Origin: Alkalicoccobacillus plakortidis
GTDB taxonomy: Bacteria; Bacillota; Bacilli; Bacillales; Bacillaceae_D
NCBI RefSeq assembly: GCF_023703085.1
Contig: NZ_JAMQJY010000001.1
Span: 1,674,001 to 1,738,000, forward strand
Reading direction: 5' to 3'
DNA: 64,000 nucleotides
Part shown: positions 11,036 through 20,466 of the stretch, in pieces
How the letters are laid out: every line of letters begins with the position of its first letter
Numbering within the stretch: position 1 is the stretch's first letter
Made by a program: the position numbers and the translations under genes
Notes under the pieces: model-generated
Told to the model about the DNA's origin: nothing
Databases searched by the model: none
The model's input: only the letters and a program-made list of their open reading frames with translations

Positions 11036-12073
11036 TCATTCTGGCCACAAACGATAGTTTACATCCTCTTGCTTAAGACTAGCAAAGCTTGCTAATCGTT
11101 GCTCACTTTTAGTATATCCTTTTTTCATTGCTTTTCTCCAAAGCACTTCTGCTCGCTCTGGTTTTCCTAATTTATATTGGGCAACTCCACGGCAATCATA
11201 CAACTCTGGAAACATGTCGAACGTTAATGAATCAACCTCTGACAATCTCTTCTCCGTTTCCTGATATTCACCAAGTGCGCAGAGTACTCGCGCTAGTTTT
11301 AAGAAATGATCCGTGTCAATCGGATATACTTGACACAGTATTTTTGCATAACGATCAGCCCGGATGATATCACCAAGCTCTTGGTTAAAAATAGCCAAAT
11401 TACACAAGGCAAACAGATTACCCTTATCTTCCGTCAGGACTTTTTCTGAGATGGTAAAAGCTTGATTCTTTTGACCAGAACGGAAATAGGCCTCTGCTAA
11501 ATGATTATAGGCAGCCAAGCATGTTGGATGATCTTCAATCATTTCTTCTAAAACAGGAATAGCTTGCTGTGGCTTATTTTGCTTTAAAAAAGACCCCGCT
11601 GTTGTATGTCCTGAAATCAGATTTTCAAGCTCTTCTGATTCATCTTCCATAACCAGTTCTTCCTCTTTCAACATTTCAAGAAGGTCTTCTGCCCCTTCTA
11701 AACGATTATCCTCTGTTGTTAGTGTTAAGTACGCCTTTACTGACTGCTCAGCTAAAACAAACTGTCCGAGATAGGCATAATTGTTTGCCATAAAAAAATG
11801 GCACTCAGGATATTGGTCTTCTGTGTCATGTAATACATCACGCAGAATGTCATTTGAGCGCTCATATTCGTTTAACTCTGACAAAACTGCTGCCAGTTGA
11901 ATCTGAAAGACTGGTTCTTTATCTGTAAGCTTCACCGCTCGTTCAAACAACGTAACAGCTCGCTTTAAGTTTTTCTTCTTATATGCATCAATGCCTCTAT
12001 GAAAGAAATAATCCCCATTCTGTAGGAATGGGATAACATTGGAATGTTTTTTTCGATAAACCGATACATCCAT
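11036..12073 (-). CDS. Tetratricopeptide repeat protein (YvcD-like)
   Basis: A cytoplasmic protein of about 345 residues with no signal peptide or membrane segment, made of tandem TPR helix pairs such as FHRGIDAYKKKNLKRAVTLF, ASVLPVLEEMIEDHP-like and AAYNHLAEAYFRSGQKNQAF. Acidic linker (ELVMEDESEELENL) near the middle. TPR proteins mediate protein contacts; the partner is unknown. A TPR gene is also next to trxB in B. subtilis (yvcD), which is the basis for the comparison. Confidence 0.85.
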   Translation of the reverse strand: MDVSVYRKKHSNVIPFLQNGDYFFHRGIDAYKKKNLKRAVTLFERAVKLTDKEPVFQIQLAAVLSELNEYERSNDILRDVLHDTEDQYPECHFFMANNYAYLGQFVLAEQSVKAYLTLTTEDNRLEGAEDLLEMLKEEELVMEDESEELENLISGHTTAGSFLKQNKPQQAIPVLEEMIEDHPTCLAAYNHLAEAYFRSGQKNQAFTISEKVLTEDKGNLFALCNLAIFNQELGDIIRADRYAKILCQVYPIDTDHFLKLARVLCALGEYQETEKRLSEVDSLTFDMFPELYDCRGVAQYKLGKPERAEVLWRKAMKKGYTKSEQRLASFASLKQEDVNYRLWPE

Positions 12074-12383
12074 ATAGACTGCGTTCCCTCCAGATGTCTT
12101 CTTTATGCTTGTCCAGTATACATCATCTGTATAGAAAATGGGAGAGAAGCGGGTTGAATCATTGACAATATAGCGAAAAATGTACTATTGAAACAGCCTA
12201 TTAGAAATTAGTTCGATTTTATCAGGTTTTTAGTTGTCAGGAGTTTCCATGTTTTAACTCCATTCAATTCGGAAATAGTATGCTCAGAGACGGTGCACCC
12301 TCTCAAGATTAAACATAACGCAAATAGATAAAGTATCCTTTCGTAATTGAGTGAGAAGCTTTATTTAGAAAGGAAGCGAGAAT
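12074..12383. other. Divergent intergenic region between the TPR gene and amaP
   Basis: No gene is visible. Rightward promoter candidates are weak: TTGACA at 12162-12167 with TATTGA 18 bp downstream, and GTTTTA at 12251 with GGAAAT 14 bp downstream. The latter resembles a sigma-B promoter, which would suit an alkaline-shock operon. A GGAAGCG ribosome binding site precedes the GTG start of amaP. Confidence 0.4.
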
Positions 12384-12935
12384 GTGAACCTGGCCATTCG
12401 TTTTATTATAGGCATCTATGCATTTCTCACCCTTTTGATAACAGGAAGTGTTTTGCTAGATGTAACGGCAATCTATGAACCTATCAACGAGTTGTTAGCT
12501 ATACAGCAAACAAACGAAATTTACTGGATTATCATTGGTGTTCTTTCATTTGTAGCCGTAGTATCACTAATCCTCTTCCTTTCATCTTTTAAGAAAAGGG
12601 AGAGATCCCAAAGCAAATATCAATCTCCTACTGACATAGGTGTGATTGGCATTTCAAAGGATTCGATTGAATCAACTGTTTTAAGAATCATTAGAAGATT
12701 TGAAGGAATTCGCTCTGTAGATGTTGATTCAAGCATTTCTAAAAAAACTCAACAAGTAACTGTATCTGTTTGTTATTCTCCTTTTGGACCACATCCAGTT
12801 CAGGAGAATGCAAAAAAGCTTCAAGAAAGTGTCAAAATGGAGCTTGAGAAATGGTTAGAGATTCCTGTAAAAGAAGTAAAAGTACTTGTAAAAAATCAAT
12901 CCAATCCAACAAAAAAGCGGGAACGCGTCATTTAA
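12384..12935 (+). CDS. amaP: Alkaline shock response membrane anchor protein AmaP
   Basis: About 183 residues with two N-terminal membrane segments (about 5-25 and 48-68) and a cytoplasmic C-terminal part. In Staphylococcus aureus AmaP anchors Asp23 to the membrane. The start is GTG with AAAGGAAG upstream. The small DUF2273 protein and the Asp23 protein follow immediately, giving the known amaP-DUF2273-asp23 order. The basic C terminus (NPTKKRERVI) could contact partner proteins. Confidence 0.88.
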   Translation: MNLAIRFIIGIYAFLTLLITGSVLLDVTAIYEPINELLAIQQTNEIYWIIIGVLSFVAVVSLILFLSSFKKRERSQSKYQSPTDIGVIGISKDSIESTVLRIIRRFEGIRSVDVDSSISKKTQQVTVSVCYSPFGPHPVQENAKKLQESVKMELEKWLEIPVKEVKVLVKNQSNPTKKRERVI

Positions 12936-12947
12936 GGAGGAAGCGCC

Positions 12948-13157
12948 ATGAATCAAGAAACGTTCATGCGCTATCGTGGGCGCATCCTAGGGCTACTGAT
13001 TGCCATCGTTTTCAGTATTCTTTTTCTCACGATTGGCTTAGGGTATTCGTTAGCTGTAGGAATTTTTGTTCTACTAGGTTTTCTGATCGGTAAGTGGATC
13101 GACGGCGATTTAAATGTACATGCCTATATCGATGCATTATTTACAAAAAGAGATTGA
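12948..13157 (+). CDS. DUF2273 small membrane protein
   Basis: 69 residues with two hydrophobic segments (about 11-28 and 31-48; LLIAIVFSILFLTIGLGYS and GIFVLLGFLIGKWIDGD) ending in a short charged tail. It matches the DUF2273 protein encoded between amaP and asp23 in Firmicutes. GGAGGAAGCGCC precedes the ATG. Its function is unknown; it probably belongs to the Asp23 membrane complex. Confidence 0.88.
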   Translation: MNQETFMRYRGRILGLLIAIVFSILFLTIGLGYSLAVGIFVLLGFLIGKWIDGDLNVHAYIDALFTKRD

Positions 13158-13181
13158 TTTAAAAAAAGGGAGATGTATCAA

Positions 13182-13652
13182 ATGGAAAAGAACATACAAT
13201 CAACTGAAAAGACAACAGCACAATTAGAAAAAGAACAGCATGATCAAACGAGTCAAAATGAAAATCGCGAAAGACTAACATATGATAATGAAGTAATCAA
13301 AAAGATTACGGCATTAGCAACAAACGAAGTGTCTGGCATTTTAGGTATGAGCGGAAGCCTCTTCCAAGGTGTGAGAGAAACATTCGGTGGCGACGAAAAA
13401 ATCACAAAAGGTATTAGTGCTGATGTGGGAGAAAAGCAAGTTGCTATCGATATTGAAGTGTACGTAGAATATGGGAAAAACATCCCTAGCATTTATAAAG
13501 AAGTGAAAGAAAGCGTAAGTAAGAACATCCATAACATGACTGGACTAGAGCTTGTAGAATTCAACATGAATGTTGATGACGTCTACACTCGTGAGGAATT
13601 TGAAAGCAAACGAACGAACTCAAGCTCTCCAAATTCAGGTCGCGTTGAATAA
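13182..13652 (+). CDS. Asp23/Gls24 family envelope stress response protein
   Basis: About 156 residues: a Gln/Glu-rich N-terminal tail, then the Asp23 domain (VIKKITALATNEVSGILGMS, VAIDIEVYVEYGKNIP, VEFNMNVDDVY). These abundant proteins form membrane-linked assemblies through AmaP. I chose the ATG at 13182, eight bases after GGGAG; the ATG at 13173 abuts the ribosome binding site. It is the third gene of the operon and is followed by a terminator. Confidence 0.92.
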   Translation: MEKNIQSTEKTTAQLEKEQHDQTSQNENRERLTYDNEVIKKITALATNEVSGILGMSGSLFQGVRETFGGDEKITKGISADVGEKQVAIDIEVYVEYGKNIPSIYKEVKESVSKNIHNMTGLELVEFNMNVDDVYTREEFESKRTNSSSPNSGRVE

Positions 13653-13680
13653 GAGTTGAGCAGACTATTTACTAAATGGA

Positions 13681-13722
13681 AAAAGTCGAAATGGAGAGCT
13701 AGTATGCCATTTCGACTTTTTT
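13681..13722. terminator. Bidirectional terminator after the Asp23-family gene
   Basis: A 14-bp stem, AAAAGTCGAAATGG with CCATTTCGACTTTT, with A and T runs at the two sides. It separates the rightward amaP operon from the leftward ABC exporter genes. Confidence 0.9.
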
Positions 13723-13747
13723 ACTTTCATAGTTTCGGTAAAAGAGA

Positions 13748-14434
13748 TTATCCTCTTGTTTTCATACTTTCTTTTCTTCTTAACTCCCCATCACGCATTT
13801 CATACAGTATGTCACCAAATTGAGCTAACTCGGGGTCATGAGTCACAAGAACAACGGTCACTCCCTGTCGATGAATTTGCTTTATCGTTTCCATTATTTT
13901 ATTACGATTTTCTAGATCTAAATTTCCTGTTGGTTCATCACATAAAAGCAGCTGCGGGTCATTCATCAACGCACGTGCAATCGCAACCCGTTGCTTTTCC
14001 CCTCCAGATAGTTGGGATGGCATATGATGTGACCTATGACTGAGTCCTACTGTTTCAAGAAGTTCTTTTGCTTTCCTCTCAATTGTTATTCTTGCTTGAT
14101 AGGGCAGCAATGGAATCATGACATTTGTGAGCACATCAAACTGCTGAAACAGTTGGAAGTCTTGAAAGATGTAACCGAGATGGTTCCTGCGAAATTGGCG
14201 ACGTTCTTCTTCTGAGGCAACCATCACATCTAATTGTCCTAATCTAGCATTTCCACTATCAGCTTTTTCAATAGCCGATAAGCACCGCATCAACGTCGTT
14301 TTTCCAGACCCGGATGGACCTGTAATCGTCAGCCAGCTCCCAGACTCGAGCACTAAATCAATGTCTCTTAATACACGAGTTGTTTCAATGCCTGATTGAT
14401 AGGTTTTATTTAGATTATGAAGCTTGATACGCAT
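13748..14434 (-). CDS. ABC transporter ATP-binding protein (MacB/LolD/BceA type)
   Basis: 228 residues. Walker A GPSGSGKT at residues 39-46, Q-loop FQDFQLF near 90, signature LSGGEKQRV at 142-150, Walker [13 protein letters not shown] at 162-173 and the switch His in LVTHDPEL. It overlaps the upstream permease gene by 20 bases and must serve it. The family drives mechanotransmission exporters for peptides, lipoproteins or antibiotics. No two-component system is adjacent, so a bacitracin-sensor (BceRS) role is not supported. Confidence 0.93.
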   Translation of the reverse strand: MRIKLHNLNKTYQSGIETTRVLRDIDLVLESGSWLTITGPSGSGKTTLMRCLSAIEKADSGNARLGQLDVMVASEEERRQFRRNHLGYIFQDFQLFQQFDVLTNVMIPLLPYQARITIERKAKELLETVGLSHRSHHMPSQLSGGEKQRVAIARALMNDPQLLLCDEPTGNLDLENRNKIMETIKQIHRQGVTVVLVTHDPELAQFGDILYEMRDGELRRKESMKTRG

Positions 14435-16934
14435 GCTTGGTTCCCCCTTTTGTCGTAAGCCGATGTAATGTGTAGATCGTGAAACTTGCTGTTAACAGGA
14501 TAAGAAGCAAAACAACTCCTAGTCCAGAGAGCATAGACACTGCGGTTATCTCAATTAAAAAAGTAGATGCGAGTAGACTGACAATCCATCCAGAGATCGT
14601 AGAAAAACTCGCCCACACCAACACCTCTTTGAGAAAATATGTTTTAATTGCCCGTTCTCCCCAACCTAGATAAAGAAACAATCGAATTTCTTGCTCTCGT
14701 TTTTTCCACAAACGAATAAGCGATTGATAGATGGTTAGTAAGCTTAACGCATACAATAAAATGATAATGAGAGTAAAAAGTCCTTCAATCTCTCCATGGA
14801 TATACGTACCAAGTTTTGTTTGTGTCGTTCGCTCTATATTTTGCAGCAAGAAAAACGGGAGAAAACATGAAAGGATGGTTGTGAGAAAAAGTTGGATTCC
14901 TGATGCCAAGATACTAAAACGATAAAACCAGATATTTTGATTTGTGACCGTCTCTCCGCGTTTTTTCACTTGCACAGTCTTACGCTTTTGTAACCATTCA
15001 GCTACAAAAAATAAAAGCAGAATGATCAGACTAAATAGTATCGAAAATGAAAGCAGAAACCATTGCTCTCTAATAAACCCTAGTGAAATGAAACAGCCTA
15101 AAACAACCATCACCGGAGCACCAAGCATCCTCGCCCACTCTTTGTATCGTGTTTGTCGAATTTGTTTCTCAGACCAACCGAGTTTAGCCAGCAACTGCTC
15201 GTCTGCTTTTCGATCTGCAAGAAGATTAAAGAAGATAAAACTAACAAAGGTGAGAGCTACTAATGCATATAAAATGGTTAACGCGATTTGAAGTGCATTT
15301 ATACTCGATCGTACTGTGTCTGCCGCTCCTAATGTGGTGAAGGATTGAATAACGTCACCAATGCCTTCAACTTGTACAGTTAATTCTTGCAACGAGGCAC
15401 CTGCTACAATATCAACTGTAAATCCTGCCGCCTCCCACTCTGATGCTAAATCTCGGATAAGAGTAGCAGCATCGTCGTCGTAGCCTGTAATACCTGCCAC
15501 TTTTACACGGATGGCATCAATTGGGGTTTCGCCTTTTAGTTTTTCAGCCCATTCCATTGATAACAAACCATGTGCGGGAGTGGTCACAAAGCTACCAGGG
15601 ATCGCAGATGGATGTAGTTTTATTGATGGATCTGCAGCCAAGTGAGGTTGTGCTCGACCATAAATACCAAGTGGAGCAGACGCTAATGTATCGACATTTT
15701 CTTCGATTGAAAATGTACCGTTTTCATAGAATTCAAAGATATCTTCCTCGTTTAACGGCACGTTAAATTCATCGACCTCAAAAAATTCCTTTTCCGTCAT
15801 TTGACGATATATTGGCGCTTGGTAATGCTTGTCCTCACTAATTTGTTCTACATAAAGAGTTGTATCGTCTATCATTTGATAAGAAATAGGCTCAAGTTGG
15901 TAGCCAATTCGTTGAGAAAAATAGTTTATAGTCCCTCCGAATTTATTATCTCCGATGCCTGAAAGCAGATTCATATCTTCATCAACAAAAAGCAGTACTT
16001 GATTAAACGGGGATTGTGTTTCTCGCGGGATGATCTCATATATCTCTTCCTGCTGATATCGTTGAGTAAAAATATATTCCTCTGTAATGGCCTGATAAAG
16101 TTCAGGATCTTTAAATTCTGTATATCCAGAAGACCCATCAATAAATTTACTTTTTATCTCCTGCCATTCTTCTGCACTGTAGTTATGTAATGGATCAATG
16201 GTTAACTTTATAGATACCGGGGGTGATGCCTCTGACAAACTCATGATAGGAAGAGAGAATTCTCCATCCTCATAAGAATCATAATCATAGACCTTGTCAG
16301 TAAGCGCTTTAAAATCAAACCCTACTAATTTTTCCTCTTCTGATGGATCGATTGCAACCACTTGGTGATAGGTATCTGGGAATTTAAATGACGCCATATC
16401 CCCGCCCATGAACGCATTCCAAACGTCAATTGTAGAAGCATATCTCGATATACTTACATCCGTTTCTTCGTGGAAAAAATCATAAACAAAAACGTCGTCA
16501 TGATGTGTATACGTATGTACTCCATCAGTTGTTAAATACTGCACCGCATAATACATTGACGCTTCTTCATCTTTCTCCATGGTCCATGATCGTTCGCGAG
16601 ATCTGAACAAACCTACCGCCGCCACAGGAGCGGCTATCTCCACCTGAGGATGTGCCTTCACTTCTTCCCATTGGCTCATCGAAATGCCGCCTGTTCCAAC
16701 TCCAAGATAGTTTTCCTCGATGAGATTAAGCTCTTGTTCTAGCTGTGTTTGTGCCCCAGATGGCCGCAGTAAGATATCGTATGTACCTCTAGAAAAGTCA
16801 GTGATATCCTGTTTCACCTGTTTGTTTGCATCAACAAGTGCGGAGAAGCTGTATGAGAGCGTGCTTAGGATTAACGTTAAAACGATCATAATACCAATCA
16901 CTGCTTTTTTGCTATAAAGATTAAATCCAACCAA
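14415..16934 (-). CDS. FtsX-type ABC transporter permease with a very large extracellular domain
   Basis: 839 residues: one N-terminal membrane segment (about 10-30), roughly 500 residues predicted outside the membrane, then several membrane segments beginning near residue 555 (LQIALTILYALVALTFVSFI). The outer domain is acidic and rich in Tyr and Glu. FtsX/MacB-like modules (IQIALTILYALVALTF; GWGERAIKTYFLKEV, a typical coupling helix) recur in the C-terminal half. The substrate is unknown. The ATPase gene follows with overlap. The ~500-residue ectodomain is much longer than in BceB-type permeases, and I do not recognise it. Confidence 0.88.
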   Translation of the reverse strand: MVGFNLYSKKAVIGIMIVLTLILSTLSYSFSALVDANKQVKQDITDFSRGTYDILLRPSGAQTQLEQELNLIEENYLGVGTGGISMSQWEEVKAHPQVEIAAPVAAVGLFRSRERSWTMEKDEEASMYYAVQYLTTDGVHTYTHHDDVFVYDFFHEETDVSISRYASTIDVWNAFMGGDMASFKFPDTYHQVVAIDPSEEEKLVGFDFKALTDKVYDYDSYEDGEFSLPIMSLSEASPPVSIKLTIDPLHNYSAEEWQEIKSKFIDGSSGYTEFKDPELYQAITEEYIFTQRYQQEEIYEIIPRETQSPFNQVLLFVDEDMNLLSGIGDNKFGGTINYFSQRIGYQLEPISYQMIDDTTLYVEQISEDKHYQAPIYRQMTEKEFFEVDEFNVPLNEEDIFEFYENGTFSIEENVDTLASAPLGIYGRAQPHLAADPSIKLHPSAIPGSFVTTPAHGLLSMEWAEKLKGETPIDAIRVKVAGITGYDDDAATLIRDLASEWEAAGFTVDIVAGASLQELTVQVEGIGDVIQSFTTLGAADTVRSSINALQIALTILYALVALTFVSFIFFNLLADRKADEQLLAKLGWSEKQIRQTRYKEWARMLGAPVMVVLGCFISLGFIREQWFLLSFSILFSLIILLLFFVAEWLQKRKTVQVKKRGETVTNQNIWFYRFSILASGIQLFLTTILSCFLPFFLLQNIERTTQTKLGTYIHGEIEGLFTLIIILLYALSLLTIYQSLIRLWKKREQEIRLFLYLGWGERAIKTYFLKEVLVWASFSTISGWIVSLLASTFLIEITAVSMLSGLGVVLLLILLTASFTIYTLHRLTTKGGTKHAYQAS

Positions 16935-17073
16935 AAATACATCCCCCTTATTTTAGAAAAATCAATATATTCTCTGTTACATAATTTAATATATATACCA
17001 TTTTCTAAGACAAGTATATCGAATGGGAAAATCTATATAAAAAGTTAAGAAACTCATATAATATTCTTTAAAT

Positions 17074-17101
17074 AAAAAAGACAGCCCCAACTGAGGCTGT
17101 C
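17074..17101 (-). terminator. Terminator of the his operon
   Basis: On the minus strand GACAGCC pairs with GGCTGTC and is followed by TTTTTT, 14 bases beyond the hisI stop. Confidence 0.88.
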
Positions 17102-17114
17102 TCATTTCTTTGCG

Positions 17115-17741
17115 CTATTCATGTCTTGCTTTTAATATATCTGTAACTTCACTAAAGGAAACTTTCTGCTCCCGAAGTAACACAAACAGATGATACAAGA
17201 GATCGGCTGATTCGTTTGTTAGTTCCTCACGATCGCGATTTTTGGCTGCGATGATGACTTCTGACGCTTCCTCGCCAACTTTCTTCAGGATTTTATCTAC
17301 ACCTTTTTCAAAGAGATAGGTTGTGTAAGCTCCTTCTGGCATTTCGGCTTCACGTTCAGCAATAATTCGCTCTAGTTCAGTAAGGATGGCAACAGAGCTT
17401 GTTTCATCCGCTTCTACCTTTTGATCTAGTAGAGAGTCGGAGAAGCAGGTGTAGCTTCCTTTATGGCAAGCCGGTCCTTCTGGAACCACTAATACAAGTA
17501 AGGCGTCTTGATCACAGTCATAGCGAATATCTTGAATAGACTGCGTATTTCCTGTAGTTTCTCCTTTGTGCCATAGTTCTTGTCTTGAACGACTATAAAA
17601 CCAGGTTTGTTTCGTTTCAATTGATTTTGTTAGAGATTCTTGGTTCATGTAGGCAAGAGTTAGGACTTCTTTGCTTGCTGCGTCCTGAACGATTGCTGGT
17701 ACAAGGCCACGATCATCAAATTTCACGGATTCTAGATTCAT
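17115..17741 (-). CDS. hisI: Bifunctional phosphoribosyl-AMP cyclohydrolase / phosphoribosyl-ATP pyrophosphatase
   Basis: Steps 2 and 3 of histidine synthesis, fused (HisIE). The N-terminal cyclohydrolase has [20 protein letters not shown], the Zn/Mg motif DCDQDALL, and CHKGSYTCF; the C-terminal pyrophosphohydrolase (about residue 110 on) has [20 protein letters not shown] and [12 protein letters not shown]. At 208 residues the length is normal. Its ATG overlaps the hisF stop by four bases. Confidence 0.97.
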   Translation of the reverse strand: MNLESVKFDDRGLVPAIVQDAASKEVLTLAYMNQESLTKSIETKQTWFYSRSRQELWHKGETTGNTQSIQDIRYDCDQDALLVLVVPEGPACHKGSYTCFSDSLLDQKVEADETSSVAILTELERIIAEREAEMPEGAYTTYLFEKGVDKILKKVGEEASEVIIAAKNRDREELTNESADLLYHLFVLLREQKVSFSEVTDILKARHE

Positions 17742-18496
17742 CGAATAGACAGTCCTTCCCCTTTTAGATAACTCTTAACTTCAGCCACAGATGTTTCTTT
17801 ATAATGGAAGATAGAGGCTGCAAGTGCGGCGTCCGCTCCAGCTTCGTTAAATGCTTCAAGAAAATGTTCTTGGTTTCCGGCACCACCAGAAGCGATAACA
17901 GGAACGGAAACAGCGTCTCCTACTTTTTTAAGGAGTGGTACATCAAAACCTGTTTTTGCGCCATCCTGATCCATACTCGTTAATAGGATTTCTCCTGCTC
18001 CTAGCGAGACGGCATGTTTTGCCCAATCCGCCACTTCCCATTCGGTTGCTTTTCTCCCACCATGTGTATAAACACGCCAAGAACCAAGCTCCTCATCGTA
18101 TTTGGCATCAATGGCAACAACCATACATTGTGCGCCAAAGAAGTCTGCACCTTCCTTTATCAACTCTGGTCGAACCACCGCAGCTGTATTCAGCGATACT
18201 TTATCGGCTCCGGCACGCAGAACACGTTTCATGTCTTCAAGTGTACGTATGCCTCCACCAACAGTAAACGGAATCGCCAACTTGCCAGCTACTTCTTCAA
18301 CCACTTCAATCATCGTCTCATGCCCTTCATGAGACGCAGAGATATCAAGAAACACGAGCTCGTCTGCCCCTTGTCCATCATAAAAAGCAGCTAGTTCAAC
18401 GGGGTCTCCAGCATCACGCAACCCAACGAATTGAATGCCTTTGACAACACGCCCTTCTTTGACATCTAAACACGGAATGATACGTTTGGTTAGCAT
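17738..18496 (-). CDS. hisF: Imidazole glycerol phosphate synthase, cyclase subunit
   Basis: 252-residue TIM barrel that takes ammonia from HisH and makes IGP and AICAR. It has the N-terminal [15 protein letters not shown] (catalytic Asp11), [16 protein letters not shown] and the catalytic [10 protein letters not shown]. Four base overlap with hisI; five bases after hisA. Confidence 0.98.
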   Translation of the reverse strand: MLTKRIIPCLDVKEGRVVKGIQFVGLRDAGDPVELAAFYDGQGADELVFLDISASHEGHETMIEVVEEVAGKLAIPFTVGGGIRTLEDMKRVLRAGADKVSLNTAAVVRPELIKEGADFFGAQCMVVAIDAKYDEELGSWRVYTHGGRKATEWEVADWAKHAVSLGAGEILLTSMDQDGAKTGFDVPLLKKVGDAVSVPVIASGGAGNQEHFLEAFNEAGADAALAASIFHYKETSVAEVKSYLKGEGLSIR

Positions 18497-18500
18497 CAGC

Positions 18501-19235
18501 CTACCCCCTTCTCTGCAAGGCTTCTTTAAGAGTGAATTGATTGGTATAAAGGGCTTTACCTACAATCGCTCCAGCAATACCAGAGGATTGTTTAGCAGCT
18601 AACTCATCTAAATCATCAAGTGAACTAACTCCACCTGAGGCAATCACCTTGGCACCACTAGCTATGGCAAGTGCTTCAATCGCTTCTGTATTCGGTCCTG
18701 ATAACATGCCGTCACGAGCAATGTCTGTAAAAATAAAGATCTCGGCTCCAAAACGAACCATTTCACGAGCGAGCTCCTCGGCTTTGACTTCAGACGTTTC
18801 AAGCCAGCCTTCTGTCGCAACATACCCGTTACGAGCATCAATACCAATCACAATTCGTGCCCCGCCATATGTAGCAAGCATTTCTTTTGCGAATGCTGGA
18901 TTTTGAACAGCAACACTTCCAAGGATGACGCGGTCTACGCCATGATCAAGATAATAAGCCACATCTTCGGCTGAACGGATACCTCCACCAATTTGTACTT
19001 TGGCTTTTAACTCTTTGGCGACACGGATCACGTGTTCATGATTCACACGTTTTTTTGCTTTTGCACCATCTAAGTCAACCATATGAATCCATTCGGCACC
19101 TTCTTCGGCAAAGGTTTTTGCCATATCAAATGGAGAATCTCCATATACCGTCTCTTGATTGTAGTCACCTTGAAGAAGTCGAACACATTTGCCATCTCTC
19201 ATATCAATAGCTGGATAAATAATTGATTCAGTCAT
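18501..19235 (-). CDS. hisA: ProFAR isomerase (5-ProFAR ketol-isomerase)
   Basis: TIM barrel paralogous to HisF. It begins [20 protein letters not shown] (catalytic Asp) and contains QIGGGIRS and the second catalytic [14 protein letters not shown]. The 244-residue length is normal, and its start overlaps the end of hisH by eight bases. Confidence 0.97.
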   Translation of the reverse strand: MTESIIYPAIDMRDGKCVRLLQGDYNQETVYGDSPFDMAKTFAEEGAEWIHMVDLDGAKAKKRVNHEHVIRVAKELKAKVQIGGGIRSAEDVAYYLDHGVDRVILGSVAVQNPAFAKEMLATYGGARIVIGIDARNGYVATEGWLETSEVKAEELAREMVRFGAEIFIFTDIARDGMLSGPNTEAIEALAIASGAKVIASGGVSSLDDLDELAAKQSSGIAGAIVGKALYTNQFTLKEALQRRG

Positions 19236-19869
19236 GTAGTTTCACCCCTTTTTCAACCAATTGACCAAAGTTTGTAAGTAGATCCATGCCCACCACACTG
19301 CTTTTTTCCGGATGGAATTGTGTGCCTACTACAGATCCTCTGCCAACAATCGCGGGTACATCTTGGTGATAATCAGAAGTAGCTAATAAGATTTGCTTGT
19401 CCTCTGTTTGAACGACATAGGAATGCACAAAGTACACATAGCCTTGCTCAACATCGTTTAGGAGTGGGTGTTGTTGATGAAATTGAAGTTGGTTCCAGCC
19501 CATATGTGGAACTTTATACGAGCTTCCATCTTCCATTTGACCTTGGAATTTAACCACTTTACCTGGCAGCAGGCTGAGACCTTTTGTTTGGCGGTGCTCT
19601 TCGCTTTCTTCAAATAGGAGCTGCATCCCAAGACAAATACCCATAAGTGGTTTGCCGTCTGCTGCCCACTGGCGTAGAAACTCAGCTTTACCAGACTCAT
19701 TCAAAATGTCCATTGCATCTGGAAACGCGCCAACTCCAGGAAGTAATAAACCATCTGTTGTTTTAAGCACGTCTAGATCATCTGAAATAACATAAGGCAA
19801 ACCTATGCGCTCCATTGCTTTGCTAACACTGTGCAGATTACCCATGCCATAATCAACAATTCCGATCAT
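19228..19869 (-). CDS. hisH: Imidazole glycerol phosphate synthase, glutaminase subunit
   Basis: Class I glutamine amidotransferase, 213 residues. The catalytic triad is visible: Cys in [12 protein letters not shown], and His and Glu in QFHPEKSS. It begins [14 protein letters not shown]. The stop/start junctions with hisB (adjacent) and hisA (overlap) point to one transcript. Confidence 0.98.
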   Translation of the reverse strand: MIGIVDYGMGNLHSVSKAMERIGLPYVISDDLDVLKTTDGLLLPGVGAFPDAMDILNESGKAEFLRQWAADGKPLMGICLGMQLLFEESEEHRQTKGLSLLPGKVVKFQGQMEDGSSYKVPHMGWNQLQFHQQHPLLNDVEQGYVYFVHSYVVQTEDKQILLATSDYHQDVPAIVGRGSVVGTQFHPEKSSVVGMDLLTNFGQLVEKGVKLHD

Positions 19870-20466
19870 CTACAACATTCCTTTCGATGAAGGTACTCCT
19901 TTTACACGCGGATCAATGAGTGTCGCTTCATCCAACGCTCGTGCCAACGCTTTGAAAACCGCTTCGATCATGTGGTGTGTGTTGTGTCCGTAATGCACAA
20001 TCACATGAAGATTCATACGTGCTTCCAACGCAAACTTCCATAGAAATTCGTGGACAAGCTCTGTATCAAATGTACCTACCTTTTCAGACGGAAATTCGGC
20101 TCTAAACTCTAGATGTGGTCGGTTGCTTAGATCCACAACAACCTGAGCAAGGGTTTCATCCATTGGAATAAAGGAATTCCCGTATCGCTTGATTCCCTTT
20201 TTGGAACCTAGTGCGTCCTTCACTACCTGACCAAGGCAAATGCCGATATCTTCAGTGGTGTGGTGATCATCTACGTCTGTGTCTCCGTTTGCTTGCACAG
20301 ATAAGTTAAACTGACCATGTTTAGCAAACAGATCAAGCATATGATTCATAAATGGTACACCCGTATCAAGTTCAGTCGTACCTTCTCCATCTATATCAAG
20401 CGACAACTTAATTTGCGTCTCACCAGTATTACGTTCAATTTCTGCATAGCGTTTTTCTTCACTCAT
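19870..20466 (-). CDS. hisB: Imidazoleglycerol-phosphate dehydratase
   Basis: The Mn enzyme that dehydrates IGP, 198 residues. Metal-binding motifs [15 protein letters not shown] and [20 protein letters not shown] are present, along with [12 protein letters not shown]. The start chosen is the ATG at 20466, nine bases after AGGAG, which overlaps the hisD stop; an earlier ATG at 20475 abuts the ribosome binding site. Only the dehydratase domain is present, not the bifunctional form. Confidence 0.96.
   Translation of the reverse strand: MSEEKRYAEIERNTGETQIKLSLDIDGEGTTELDTGVPFMNHMLDLFAKHGQFNLSVQANGDTDVDDHHTTEDIGICLGQVVKDALGSKKGIKRYGNSFIPMDETLAQVVVDLSNRPHLEFRAEFPSEKVGTFDTELVHEFLWKFALEARMNLHVIVHYGHNTHHMIEAVFKALARALDEATLIDPRVKGVPSSKGML

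Noticed and set aside
12851-13093. Overlapping open frame of 80 residues
   Set aside because: Out-of-frame with amaP and the DUF2273 gene, both well supported; no ribosome binding site.
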